A program made the translations under genes and the position numbers. Shown piece by piece: positions 54,901 to 62,885 of a stretch of DNA of 64,000 bases (position 1 is the first letter of the stretch; each line of letters begins with the position of its first letter). A model generated the notes under the pieces. The model was not told the origin of the DNA, did not search any database, and saw only the letters and a program-made list of their open reading frames with translations. Source of the DNA: Burkholderia sp. OK233 (lineage in GTDB: Bacteria; Pseudomonadota; Gammaproteobacteria; Burkholderiales; Burkholderiaceae); NCBI RefSeq assembly GCF_900230185.1, contig NZ_OCSR01000002.1, forward strand, positions 186,001 to 250,000. The letters run 5' to 3'.

Positions 54901-57452
54901 AACTGCAACGCGATGGCGCGGGCAGGAGCACGCAGACCACCGATCCGAACAGCGGCTCGGCCTCGTTCATTTGCGATCCGGCGTGCCGGCTACGCTTTAT
55001 ACAACCGGCACTCGACCCAGGCGATATCGGCTTCATCTACTACCGATACGATGCGCTAGGCCGCGCGGTCGAGGAAGGCACCATTGCGCAGACATGGGAC
55101 GCAGCCGCGCTCCAGAAAAGAGCGAACGACGCGTCGTGGCCACACGGCGACCTACCGTTCACGGTCGTTCGCAGCTACCACTACGACGGCGACGGGAACG
55201 ACCCGACGCAAATTGGTCGCAAGACTGCTGCAATCACGGTCAATCAGGCACCGGCGAATGTCGGCGGCGCACGGCCGGTCACGGTCAACGAGCGGTTCAA
55301 GTACGATTTCGACGGTCGTGTGATTGCCGTCACGCTCGCCGTGGACGGACAACCGTTGGCGAACGGCACGATAAAGTATGCGTACAACAATCTCGACCAG
55401 GTATTGCAGATCGCCTATCCGGCCTCGTCGCCGCTTGGCAATGCGTTCTATGGCTACGATGCAGCCGCTCGGGTCGTGAGCATCGGCTCGTCGGCCGCGA
55501 CGCCATCGGACATCGCGTCGTACACGTACACGCCGGACGGCGACGTCGAACTGGAAATCCGCAATAACGGTGCGGTGACGGGCGCGTTCGGGTACGCATC
55601 GCCGGGATGGCTGACGTCGCAGAGTGTCACTGTGCAAGGCACGAATGACGCCGCGTTCGCCTTGGGCTATGAATATTTCGCGAACGGCTATCCACAGTGC
55701 CGCTCGCTATCGCTGGCGTTCGACACACCACAAACGGTGCAGACGACGTACACGTACGACGCTCAAGGACGCCTCGTAACCGCACTCGTCGGTGACTCGT
55801 CCATCGGCAGTGAGGAGATCGGCCAGTTCGATGCGAATGGCAACATCTGGTCGTTGACGCAGGACGGCAATGTGGCGTACGCGTTTGACAATGCCGCCGG
55901 TACCGATCAATTGAATACGCTCACCGTCGATGACGGCACACCCGCAGCGTTTGCGTATAACGCGCGAGGCAACCTGGTGAGCACGGACAACCTGAGCCTG
56001 GACTACGATACGGCGTTGAACCTGGCGCAAGGCATCGCCGCGACCGACGGGAGCATGGCATTGCGCTTTGCCTACAACAGTTTCGGCCAGCGCGTGCTGA
56101 AGGTGGCGAGCGGCGCCGCACAGGCGGACATCACGTTCAATGGCCTGAGCCGCAACCCGCTGACCGTGCTGCGGGGTGGCGTCTGGTCGGCGCTCGTCTA
56201 CGGCCCGACCGGACTCGTCGCCGCGCTCAGCGATCAGTACTACTTCCCGCTCAAAGATGCGGCGCATACCGTGCTCGCGACGGTGAACGCCCAGAACCAG
56301 CTTGTCGCGCAATTCGCGTATCGCGCATTCGGCTCGCTCGCCGCGGCTACGGGCTCGAATCAGGACGCGGTGCCGTTCCGCTTCATGGGCCGGGAATACG
56401 ACGGCGAAACCGGACTTTACAACTTCGGTGCGCGTCTGTACTCACCCGATCTGCGTCGCTTTCTGGCGGCCGACGCCGCGCGGCAATTCGCGAGCCCCTA
56501 TCTGTTCGTCGGCAACAACCCGCTCGTATTTGCTGATCCGAGTGGCAACAAGATGACGGTCGGCGCGCAGATCGGCATTGGTGTGGGCATGGGCGTGCTC
56601 GCCGTCGCCGGCCTCGTGCTGAGTTTCTTCACGTTCGGCGCTGCGGCAGTGGGCACGGCGGCAGTCGAAGAAGGGATGGCCGATACATTGGTCCTGGCCG
56701 ATATGACGGCCAATCTGACCACCGACTCGCTCGACTCGGGTGCCGCTGCGGCAAGTGCAGCGGAGCCCTCTGCGGCGTCCGGCTCATCGTCGATCTTCAA
56801 CCTGACCATGCGTGTGCCGGAATCGTATCTCGGGCTAGCCAAAGCCGGTGCCGGACTGGCCAACTTCGCCACGCAAATCACCACCAACACAATGTTCGGC
56901 GTCGGTACGGCGGGATTGCAATATGACTGCCGGCCAGCGCACGAATTCACGCGCAAGGGTTTCGATGAAGCGCTCGCCTGCGGAGCCGTCAGCGGTGCAA
57001 TTTTCGGCGCGATGTCCTTCGGCGCCAGTCTGACCGCCGCCCCGGCCCTGCGGACTGTCGAGAACCTGTGGCTGCGCGGCGCGTTGAAGATGCTCATCAA
57101 CGTGGGCGAAGGCGTCACTGCGAACGACCTGACACAGATTGCGACCAATGCGATCGAGCACCAGCCATGGAGTCAGGGGCTCGCGCAGGCAACGTGGATC
57201 GGCGCCGCGGGCGGGGCACCGTTCGGCATTGGCGACATACTGGTCAACGACCGGTCAGAAATCTCGGATGCCATTTCAGACCGCTTTGGCAATGCACGGC
57301 GCGGTGACCCAGCGCCGCCCCCGGTGCCCGGTGCGCAGGCGCAAGATGCGAGAGAGCCGATGCTGCTTGCGCGCAAGGATGCGGCCGAGGGGACCGGGCT
57401 GCTGTCAGCTTCGTCATTGAGCCACTCCTATGGCACCATGTCGGTGAACTGA
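48915..57452 (+). CDS. Giant Rhs/YD-repeat protein
   Basis: 2845 residues; AAGGAG precedes the ATG. No signal peptide and no PAAR domain. Residues 1-350 resemble the opening shell of Rhs/TcB-like proteins (FQFDSNGVGDLRSSVNLFRG). About 480-1000 is propeller-like. Two jelly-roll-like insertions lie near 1374-1520 and 1604-1760. YD repeats run from about 2030 to 2450 (YYRYDALGRAVEEG, TYTYDAQGRLVTA). The Rhs core FMGREYDGETGLYNFGARLY lies near 2490 and ends with NNPLVFADPSGN near 2540, where Rhs proteins usually self-cleave. The last 300 residues are variable, with a Gly/Ala hydrophobic stretch (GIGVGMGVLAVAGLVLSFFT). A toxic payload is likely; its activity is not recognised. Confidence 0.85.
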   Translation: MTADSDNSQIPAIRSFQFDSNGVGDLRSSVNLFRGDINFTQTLLSMPGRRTGDNLDLSVALLYQSNVYEDAITWNRDAPTSTLGLGWSMPVPTIVLNDGGSLVAATRSYSYVSQSISTDLAREPDNPFVLSMDGSLAALLSNDATVPAAIVSAFGVLGIPLSANALVTVTGSSQWLVTDDDNQQLFNFVLDGIDLDVFDGGESYQLVDYEFWKILYYPCYERWVIVKNNGLRLSFGGVSANTSQGYATAVGNSVEWGVRWSSGIDASGAPVALWQGDSARTDGQVQYACAWHLCQVTNVWGDSVSYHYNDWPRLSDGLLPSVEQRVGQNGLPYTKACYLTGMTDVFGRTVGFIYGEKEWSNTTPESPREYADPHKAVPNTNANAYQDQYETLYLQGITVQDTGGATLFSFTLAYQPSSPAGGAGSPVGNVTSSKGELFGDTCKRFLTGITFTNAGGASLPGLVFDYYFDATEDGASPGALKSITYSQGATATYSYAKQSLDICNRSYTVSPPSGETFAGAAPRVFFGDGYAVVTWYSTAYGALSLQVYSWLGNWQLWQPTSDSVIFSNKAAGLDLTTLDVIACEDFFALSIVPGDGLDNTTVYVFQKDNARPSQWVAATIDGTQTGLNTPSLTYSGANGDVVLTGGSTFLIAAVANLVNGTTSYDRVTWRWTDAAWTRESFPPQQQQLTVIAYNEYYLLLDLQGNVALFALDACLNWNAAATLQIPDFSASDPANIALTPSDSFVLVSNLTSPGTTQIAYTLTIVQWDELYRPLLPVPSFSFVDVMDSSYPTSWIAGVDSNGLVAVAGHVLRFNGATWLENDGLNVSYAPSGLQQRYAYGPDYAAQILAYPDGGGDTTAQVLSFDPNTDCATWTRAPVTPTQTLTGSTAFGATSNWPSSGGTDWLTLGQYLYFRNTACNWDSVMQRNPRADVEALVNQVLGGDGGYVLNAEAVIDEAPDFLAYFVFDAAADSGDQVAATMLRNGSVSVKAQPFAQQRIYTSAEGDTGAGTYPGGEGMFVAYPGADGDFDNASQIILHAYAGDAVEGNLIHYAVTGLAVDNGLGQTSAYSFIPDAHSAACDPTGKVFKYYESTVYPGTSDSSQPTFGWTVNRYLNGLKVLDGADFYNMLDGQLHQEQTYDASGNLLAQSTTGWEVYVTRASSTNDPQASVLNLKGGFLCQTRQTRIEDGVTSTQKSRYVDNGFTAPFSGQVVSSRTTTYGGTGQLETFTVDALYAYQADDADVSAAMFATHRFSDVAQQVTYWEREGGSRVVSQATASTFASFACAYSGDVLVPAKSGDFVWDGTGHIPFPFGNYETGVAPKGWLPSNFLLAYTPYGQSAQTQNPTGVVQSTLYDTDSTFAVALFTNASLADGECAYLGFESYESADGWSVSGSKLVNGDAHTGTASLGLGAQGEGLLSVGITPPNIDTTYLLGFWYKTSSGFTPTTGTGFSVTVTVDGVAGSPLNAAFADTGGIWVYQTLGIPIKAGQHGVTLSVAAANNSSDVVLLDDIFVAPLLGKVAVRIYDPSYRLLTATLDAAGTTIRRLYNGFQRLTATTGADEQVKTMSVAFLSREGNAGDTFDASAPNADLSLSPADGGVLETFLNGDEWQQHWSAGNYPGNWNRTNGTLQHTATSPDTLSWQGGNVGEAASTALYFELATNGTLAGPLGVTFGSGYTIAFDPSSGFSFDAPDGSTVQSPLGTPPDVPEQWLLVMGDSNVLFFGDGQLLFSVPLACGDPGVVCLSTGPNTLALSNLAMLAGPRLSVGFRDGSGQKCQTHQWLGSDAVISAVIPDALGRTLAITRLAPASFGTGAALPLLSFHAGFVDVNAFLASTQDAWVMTGDIADYYAGQSEGPVSRSNDEGYPYYGYRFEASPRRRRVEQGVPGKNYAVHDLKETTLLTRQTTQISFGANTGDAFGLPENYVTQTVTSPVKNQLMSLRDTKGRDVAASISDETGAVSGQSLASVDFTASTSITSINEPNSFTNSPQSDSPAFASQLQRDGAGRSTQTTDPNSGSASFICDPACRLRFIQPALDPGDIGFIYYRYDALGRAVEEGTIAQTWDAAALQKRANDASWPHGDLPFTVVRSYHYDGDGNDPTQIGRKTAAITVNQAPANVGGARPVTVNERFKYDFDGRVIAVTLAVDGQPLANGTIKYAYNNLDQVLQIAYPASSPLGNAFYGYDAAARVVSIGSSAATPSDIASYTYTPDGDVELEIRNNGAVTGAFGYASPGWLTSQSVTVQGTNDAAFALGYEYFANGYPQCRSLSLAFDTPQTVQTTYTYDAQGRLVTALVGDSSIGSEEIGQFDANGNIWSLTQDGNVAYAFDNAAGTDQLNTLTVDDGTPAAFAYNARGNLVSTDNLSLDYDTALNLAQGIAATDGSMALRFAYNSFGQRVLKVASGAAQADITFNGLSRNPLTVLRGGVWSALVYGPTGLVAALSDQYYFPLKDAAHTVLATVNAQNQLVAQFAYRAFGSLAAATGSNQDAVPFRFMGREYDGETGLYNFGARLYSPDLRRFLAADAARQFASPYLFVGNNPLVFADPSGNKMTVGAQIGIGVGMGVLAVAGLVLSFFTFGAAAVGTAAVEEGMADTLVLADMTANLTTDSLDSGAAAASAAEPSAASGSSSIFNLTMRVPESYLGLAKAGAGLANFATQITTNTMFGVGTAGLQYDCRPAHEFTRKGFDEALACGAVSGAIFGAMSFGASLTAAPALRTVENLWLRGALKMLINVGEGVTANDLTQIATNAIEHQPWSQGLAQATWIGAAGGAPFGIGDILVNDRSEISDAISDRFGNARRGDPAPPPVPGAQAQDAREPMLLARKDAAEGTGLLSASSLSHSYGTMSVN

Positions 57453-57454
57453 AC

Positions 57455-58295
57455 GGCTCTGGTGCAAATAGCGAAGGCGACTCGGTTAAAGTGTCAGGCT
57501 GACCGATTTGAGAGCCGACGATGAGCAAGCTCAAGAGTCTGGAGGATCTGTTCGCAGGACGTCACTTTGAGCGCAATGTGATCATTCTTTGCGTGCGCTG
57601 GTACCTGCGCTACAAGCTAAGTCTGCGCGATCTGGTCGAAATGATGGCCGAGCGGGGTTTATCGCTGGCTCACACGACGATTCTGCGTTGGGTGAAGCGT
57701 TATACGCCGGAGTTCGTCAAACGCTGGAACCGTTTCGGCACGCCCACGGGACGATCATGGCGTGTCGACGAGACGTACGTGAAGATTCGCGGCAAGTGGG
57801 TCTACCTTTATCGAGCGGTGGATCGGGCGGGGCAAACCGTGGATTTCATGCTCAGCGCCAGGCGCGACGTGGCCGCGGTCCAAGTCTTTTTCAGGAAGGC
57901 CATCAAACATCAGGGCCAGCTCCCGGAAACGATCACGCTCGACGGCTATGCAGCCTCGCACCGTGCCGTGCGTGAAATGAAGACCGACGGATTGCTGCCC
58001 GAGGATACGAAGGTCCGAACCTCGAAGTATTTGAATAATCTCATCGAACAGGATCATCGCAATGTCAAGTCCAGAACGAACGTCATGTTCGGCTTCAAAC
58101 GCTTCAGGAATGCCGCGATCACTCTGGCAGGCATTGAGTTGATGCATCGCGTTCGCAAAGGTCAATTCAACCTCGTGAAGCTAAGCCTCAAAGATACCGC
58201 TGCGCCCGCTGTGTGGAATGCCGTCCTGTCGGCTCAATAAGACATCCTTAGCTATACGAACCACATCGACCGGACCGCCTATTTGCACCAGAGCC
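57455..58295 (+). mobile_element. Complete IS6-family insertion sequence
   Basis: 841 bases bounded by perfect 17-bp inverted repeats ggctctggtgcaaatag (57455-57471) and its complement (58279-58295). Flanking octamers are aactgaac and ccgacgac, so there is no 8-bp target duplication. The left end lies two bases after the rhs stop codon. Confidence 0.92.
57521..58240 (+). CDS. IS6-family DDE transposase
   Basis: 239 residues, full length and apparently intact. HTH region (YRYKLSLRDLVEMMAERG-like) at the N-terminus. DDE residues are in WRVDETYVKIRGKW (D), ITLDGYAASHRAV (D) and NNLIEQDHRNVKSR (E). IS6 elements such as IS26 move by replicative or conservative cointegration and often cause adjacent deletions. 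Confidence 0.93.
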   Translation: MSKLKSLEDLFAGRHFERNVIILCVRWYLRYKLSLRDLVEMMAERGLSLAHTTILRWVKRYTPEFVKRWNRFGTPTGRSWRVDETYVKIRGKWVYLYRAVDRAGQTVDFMLSARRDVAAVQVFFRKAIKHQGQLPETITLDGYAASHRAVREMKTDGLLPEDTKVRTSKYLNNLIEQDHRNVKSRTNVMFGFKRFRNAAITLAGIELMHRVRKGQFNLVKLSLKDTAAPAVWNAVLSAQ

Positions 58296-58326
58296 CCGAC
58301 GACAATGTTGGGCACGCTCGGCGCAC

Positions 58327-58357
58327 CAAAAAAGAGCCAAGGCGGTGAAACCTTGGC
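58327..58357 (-). terminator. Terminator for the PHB locus transcript
   Basis: On the minus strand a 7-bp stem gccaagg / ccttggc (58351-58357 with 58336-58342) is followed by tctttttt. It lies about 260 bases after the 52-aa membrane protein gene. The rest of 58296-58617 holds no supported gene. Confidence 0.7.
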
Positions 58358-58617
58358 CTGGGGGATTCTGCTGATTGAGATGACCAGCAGAGTCCAAGGG
58401 CGGCCACCGCGCCTGAGAACGCGGCAGCCGGTCACACCATACCGCCGTTTGATCGTCGCGAGAAGCGATGTTTACGGCCATGGCATACGATGCGGCGGAG
58501 CAGCCATTACGCGGAGGTTACCGGTACGCGTTTCCTGATGGAATGCGTACGCCCATCCATTCAGGCAACGATGCGATCACTTTGGTACAGCAGCAACAGG
58601 GTAGCGAGTGCAGAAGC

Positions 58618-58776
58618 TCAATGCCGGGCGCTGCTCCAGTCTCGCCAGTCGTGATGGTGCCCCATCTGTCTGAGCAGTTTTCGGCGCCTATGCTCCCGGT
58701 AATAATGAGCGGCGACGAACACGGGTGCCATCGCCAGCACGAACGAACCCACAACGATTGCCACTGTGTCACTCAT
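58618..58776 (-). CDS. 52-residue single-pass membrane protein beside phaB
   Basis: GGAGGA precedes the ATG at 58776. One transmembrane helix (VAIVVGSFVLAMAPVFVAA) and a basic, His-rich tail (HYYREHRRRKLLRQMGHHHD). Same length as its paralogue at 43419-43577. It starts 28 bases after phaB on the same strand, so it is cotranscribed with the PHB gene. Function unknown. Confidence 0.65.
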   Translation of the reverse strand: MSDTVAIVVGSFVLAMAPVFVAAHYYREHRRRKLLRQMGHHHDWRDWSSARH

Positions 58777-58804
58777 CCGATCCTCCATTGCAGGCCTGTC
58801 CGCT

Positions 58805-59548
58805 TCACTGCAGGTGTTGCCCCCCATTGATTGCGATGTTGGCGCCGGTCACGAAACCCGCTTCGTGCGAGCACAGGTACAGCACGAGTGCGGCGACTTC
58901 GTCAGGCTGTCCGAGCCGGCCGACCGGAATCTGCGGGATGATCTTCGTCTCGCGGATTTCTTCGGGCACCGCCATCACCATCTTTGTCGCGATGTAGCCG
59001 GGCGAGATCGTGTTGACGGTGACGCCTTTCCTCGCCACCTCAAGCGCCAGCGATTTTGTGAAGCCATGCATGCCGGCCTTCGCCGCCGCATAGTTGGTCT
59101 GGCCGAACCCGCCCTTGGAGCCGATGATTGACGACACGTTGATGATGCGGCCCCAGCCACGCTCGACCATGCCGTCGCACACTGGCTTCGTCATGTTGAA
59201 CACCGAATCGAGGTTGGTCCGGATTACCGCGTCCCAGTTGACCTTGTCGAGTTTTTTGAAGCTGGCGTCGCGTGTGATGCCGGCGTTGTTGATCAGAATG
59301 TCGACCTGTCCGATTTCCGCCTTGATTTGCGCCGTGCATCTTTCGCACGAATCGTAGTCGGCGACGTCGACCGTATACGCCCGGAACTGTCTACCCTCGG
59401 CTTCCATCCGTGCGAGCCACTCGTTCGCACTGGTATTGCCCGGCGAACACGTGACCACGACCGCATAGCCAGCGTCATGAAGCCTGATGCTGATCGCCTC
59501 ACCGAGTCCGCCCATTCCACCGGTCACTACCGCAATCTGTTTTGTCAT
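58805..59548 (-). CDS. phaB: Acetoacetyl-CoA reductase
   Basis: 247 residues, usual length. SDR fold: cofactor loop TGGMGGLGEAIS, NNAGITRDASFKKL, and the catalytic set Ser in NVSSIIGSKG, Tyr and Lys in NYAAAKAGMHG. The ITRD and GFGQTNY segments are typical of PhaB rather than general FabG. It reduces acetoacetyl-CoA to (R)-3-hydroxybutyryl-CoA with NADPH for PHB synthesis. GAGG lies nine bases before the ATG at 59548; two further in-frame ATGs lie just upstream. Phasin lies 80 bases upstream on the same strand. No phaA or phaC in the window. Confidence 0.9.
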   Translation of the reverse strand: MTKQIAVVTGGMGGLGEAISIRLHDAGYAVVVTCSPGNTSANEWLARMEAEGRQFRAYTVDVADYDSCERCTAQIKAEIGQVDILINNAGITRDASFKKLDKVNWDAVIRTNLDSVFNMTKPVCDGMVERGWGRIINVSSIIGSKGGFGQTNYAAAKAGMHGFTKSLALEVARKGVTVNTISPGYIATKMVMAVPEEIRETKIIPQIPVGRLGQPDEVAALVLYLCSHEAGFVTGANIAINGGQHLQ

Positions 59549-59628
59549 CGACATCATCCTCACAAAATCAGGCCACCCGCTGATCCGGAGCAGCACTGCC
59601 TTCATTCAGGAACCGTATGAACGGGAAA

Positions 59629-60276
59629 TCAGATTCCGTCATCGAGAAGGAGTCCTTTCTGGAATACAGCTGCAGCAACGCGGGCATCGCTGCCCGCCTC
59701 TGTCTTACCGCTTCGCGCCGCGGCTGTGGACGCCTGCCCATTGGCGCGCCGCGCGGCGCTCGATGCAGCGGCCGTGACCGCGTCCAGGTTGCTCCCGGCG
59801 ACCTGCAGGGCCTGTTGACCTGTTTTCTGCAGCGTGTCGTACCAGGTACTGGTAGCGCCGATCGCCGACTTCCACGCCGCAATTGCTGCTTCGGAACCTG
59901 CGGGAGCACTCTTCGCCGCGTCCTCGACAAGCGCCTGCACTCGCGCGTTATACAGCTCATACTGTGCCCGAGCGAGTTGCGTGACCTCGGCCTGCGTGGT
60001 CGAGGTGATGTCCAGCAACTGACGCCCGTATGACTGCCATTTCTCCGCGAAAGGTCCGGTGACGCCGGCCTGCAACGCGAGCCACTGCTGCGGGTCGTTC
60101 GTGCCAGGTGCTTTTGTCGTGCTCTCCTGCGCCTCGCCCAGCGTGGACCTGACGGCCTGCAGGTTCAGCGCGACCAGCTTTTCGACACCTTCAAATACCT
60201 TGCCGCTCAATCCGAAGAACACGTCGAGATTGGCTTTCTGCGCGGCCGCGACCTGCTCGGGACTCAATAGGGGCAT
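59629..60276 (-). CDS. phaP: Phasin (PHB granule-associated protein)
   Basis: 215 residues. Phasin-2 signatures: LLSPEQVAAAQKANLDVFFG at the start, FEGVEKLVALNLQAVRSTLG, and WLALQAGVTGPFAEKWQSYG, the position where the decayed copy at 39925-40494 has its amber codon. The C-terminal 45 residues are Ala/Ser-rich and low complexity. GAGGAG precedes the ATG. Phasins coat PHB granules. Upstream of phaB in a conserved PHB unit; the 300 bases upstream (60277-60575) hold no other gene and presumably the promoter. Confidence 0.88.
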   Translation of the reverse strand: MPLLSPEQVAAAQKANLDVFFGLSGKVFEGVEKLVALNLQAVRSTLGEAQESTTKAPGTNDPQQWLALQAGVTGPFAEKWQSYGRQLLDITSTTQAEVTQLARAQYELYNARVQALVEDAAKSAPAGSEAAIAAWKSAIGATSTWYDTLQKTGQQALQVAGSNLDAVTAAASSAARRANGQASTAAARSGKTEAGSDARVAAAVFQKGLLLDDGI

Positions 60277-60575
60277 TGCTAAACTCCTCAAAAATTCGCT
60301 CTGGCGCACAGTCCATGTTCAGTCAGGTGGGGTGCGGTCAGATCGCGTTGGTGGATCAATCACGGTACCCGTACACCGGCCGGACACGAGGCATCACTCC
60401 GTCTTCAGGCCAGCATTTGAAATATGCACTACGAATTAAACTGTCTGCTCGATCATTCCGGTTACGTCCGTTTCGTCGGCTCGTCCATCGTGCGCGTCAG
60501 TAGCATACGGGTCAGATCTGACAGAAAGCAAAGCCGCGGCTCCCTCCAGAGGCAGCCGGCAGGTACCGCGCCTGG

Positions 60576-60773
60576 CTAGCGTATCCGGGCGATTGCGTTG
60601 AGTATGAAGTCACCGTCACTCGTGACACGAGGATATGACCGTCCAAATGCGAGATTTTCCAGAGCGATGAGCTGACGCTCCAGCAGCGCGTCGAGTTCGG
60701 TGCGGCCCAGCTCGACCTGCTGAGGCGCCTCCTTGATGAGCATCAGGGTGGCGAATTCATGGGGACTCAGCAT
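60576..60773 (-). CDS. 65-residue LSPHEFATLM protein
   Basis: Begins MLSPHEFATLMLIKEAPQQV and continues ELDALLERQLIALENLAFGR to FILNAIARIR. GAAGGAG lies before the ATG. The helical arrangement with a short basic hairpin resembles a winged-helix fragment, so DNA binding is possible, but no family is recognised. A decayed copy sits in front of the decayed phasin at 40.8 kb; the conserved pairing points to a role with PHB granules. Confidence 0.65.
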   Translation of the reverse strand: MLSPHEFATLMLIKEAPQQVELGRTELDALLERQLIALENLAFGRSYPRVTSDGDFILNAIARIR

Positions 60774-61368
60774 GTTGTCTCCTTCATCTGGCCTGCCTCC
60801 GATTGAAGTATGAATTGCCGCTGCCGCATTGCATGTTTAGCAATTATTGCTGGCTCGCCTATTACAGAAATTCGATAAGCTGAAGCGAGACCCTATGATA
60901 ACCATTCAATTTTTATAAATGCAATATTTTGGATGAACGTTTAGCTATTTTTATTCAATTTGAATAATTATATTGCCATCCCGGGAAGATTCATCCATGC
61001 GTTTGAATGTGCGCGTCGAGGTCTCGCAGTCGCCCTGCAGGCGGCCTTGAAACATGGAAATTCCGGCACAATAGCGTTTTAACTATCATGCTGATTTGAG
61101 AAACAAATTAACGTGAAACCGCGAAATAGACGATATGGGATTATCGAAATGGGGTGGGCGAATTTTTCGGCTGATAGTCCATGCACAACCACTGTGGAAT
61201 GTTTATTACAGACCGTAATAATTAATTCTGTGCCCTCGAGGGCGTTGTCACGCTATTGGGATAGTCGAATAAGATCGCGCGACGAAGAATGCAAAACCGC
61301 CTTATCATGGCCACCACAGTCCATTGGCCGTCATCAACCATGAAGGGTGCTTAACGCACCACGTCCGG
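60774..61368. other. AT-rich intergenic region
   Basis: About 600 bases with a markedly AT-rich core at 60830-60990. No supported gene; the start of the region should hold the promoter of the 65-aa protein gene. Confidence 0.4.
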
Positions 61369-62001
61369 TCAACCAACAACGCACGGCAACTGGATGCGCA
61401 CTCCGGTCCTTGAATGTTCTTCGATGAAGGCACGAGGAAGCCCGCTAAGCCGCAATCCGACCTCCGGCCGTCGAAGCCGCGTCACGTACACCGTATTTCG
61501 GATTCCTCTATTCAATGGTGGCATCGACTCATCCGACGTGTACCGGGTATGCAAAGGTTCGACCGCATTGCGCACGGCGTACGCAATAACCGCCGCAGAC
61601 CAGCGGAATGCCCGCAGTTGATGTAGAGGCCACTGCGGCTCTGTCTGCGCAGCCGGAGGCTCCCAGTACGGTGGAAGGGCGAAGAGCACCCTCCCCATTG
61701 CGACCTCTCGCGCCTCATTGACTTCGCGGAGCAGCTCAGAACAGCCATGACGAACGCCAGACTTCACTTGCCGGACGATAGTCGGATGCTCGCTTGCAGG
61801 CACTTCGTCGCTCCAGACGTTCATGACAACGGACTCGAGCGACGGACAGAGTTCAGCCACCACAATACGCCTGGTATCCGCTGCCGAGAGGTATGGTGCA
61901 TCTACCCATTCCCTTTCGGTTACCGTGCCTTCGAACATCCAAAGCGCCCTCGCCCTCGACTCGGCGGCCGCTTTCTTGCCGGTACGGCCCGTGCAGGACA
62001 T
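61369..62001 (-). CDS. Hypothetical protein
   Basis: 210 residues from ATG 62001, with AGGAGG eight bases upstream. No signal peptide or membrane helix. Notable segments: ALWMFEGTVTEREWVDAPYL near residue 20, SLESVVMNVWSDEVPASEHP near 55, and a basic C-terminal third. Codon pattern looks genuinely coding. I do not recognise the family. It stands alone, with long non-coding DNA on either side. Confidence 0.55.
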   Translation of the reverse strand: MSCTGRTGKKAAAESRARALWMFEGTVTEREWVDAPYLSAADTRRIVVAELCPSLESVVMNVWSDEVPASEHPTIVRQVKSGVRHGCSELLREVNEAREVAMGRVLFALPPYWEPPAAQTEPQWPLHQLRAFRWSAAVIAYAVRNAVEPLHTRYTSDESMPPLNRGIRNTVYVTRLRRPEVGLRLSGLPRAFIEEHSRTGVRIQLPCVVG

Positions 62002-62885
62002 GACCTTCACCTCCTCCTGACCACGTTCCCCTCTCTGTGCCGGGCGGACGTTTGATCAGACAATAGTAGGCTCTCCACCGGAATTCGCCAAGGGTGGCCT
62101 TGACGCTTCGACGGTCGTAAGACAAGGGGAAGGGACTAGATAACTCGTACAAACAAGGGCTGGGATAAGGCCTCGCGCGGAAATGCGTATCCGGGGGGAT
62201 GTTCGTCCCAGTTCAAGCCGACCTTGATTGATGCAACATCCCGCCAGGCGGGGCTTGGCTCTGCAGGTGATATTTTCAGACTGCTTCAATCGGGACAGGC
62301 GGCCGGATCGTACAACGCGGCTAAATGCCTTAAGCGACAGGGCTTGCCGGGCAATGTTACGCAAACCGCGCGAATCCTTGCTCCTACCCTCTTAGGACCG
62401 GGTGAAAAAGCTGACCGTTTCCTGATCGCAGGCCCACACGCCTCGCGGCGCGCCGAAACAAGGAATGTCTGGACTTGTGAGACAGCATGGCGTAACTATA
62501 CTTCCTATCATCTGACGGAACTGGCGGCTGCGGGAAAAGCCGGGTATGCACAGCATAGCCCCCGGTGGCGTCGCATGCGCGAGCGGCTCGTGCGGGGCGC
62601 GGCTTGTCCGTCGGGTCTCTCAGGTCCGCAGGTACCGCCGGTCGGTTCGGCGTCGTGGGGAGCGCAGCGGACGGCGTCCGTGCAATGCCCCGAATGCGCG
62701 GCACGCGCCTCGCGGCCCAGTGAAGCGAGGAGCCAGGCATGCGGTACTGCCGTGACCGGCAGGTCAGGGACAGCCTGACGCACGCCGTCCATTGCGGTCG
62801 CACCACGAACGGGGAAATCATGGCTTCGGCCCATACCGTGCAGCACTGGCCGTCAAGGGGCGGAACACACCACACGAGGAACACC
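62002..62885. other. Region without a supported gene
   Basis: About 880 bases. Several long open frames exist on both strands, as expected for GC-rich DNA, but none has a good start site with convincing composition. Confidence 0.35.

Noticed and set aside
62384..62884. Minus-strand open frame of 166 codons
   Set aside because: Arg/Pro/Cys-rich composition and no ribosome binding site; likely a chance frame in GC-rich DNA.
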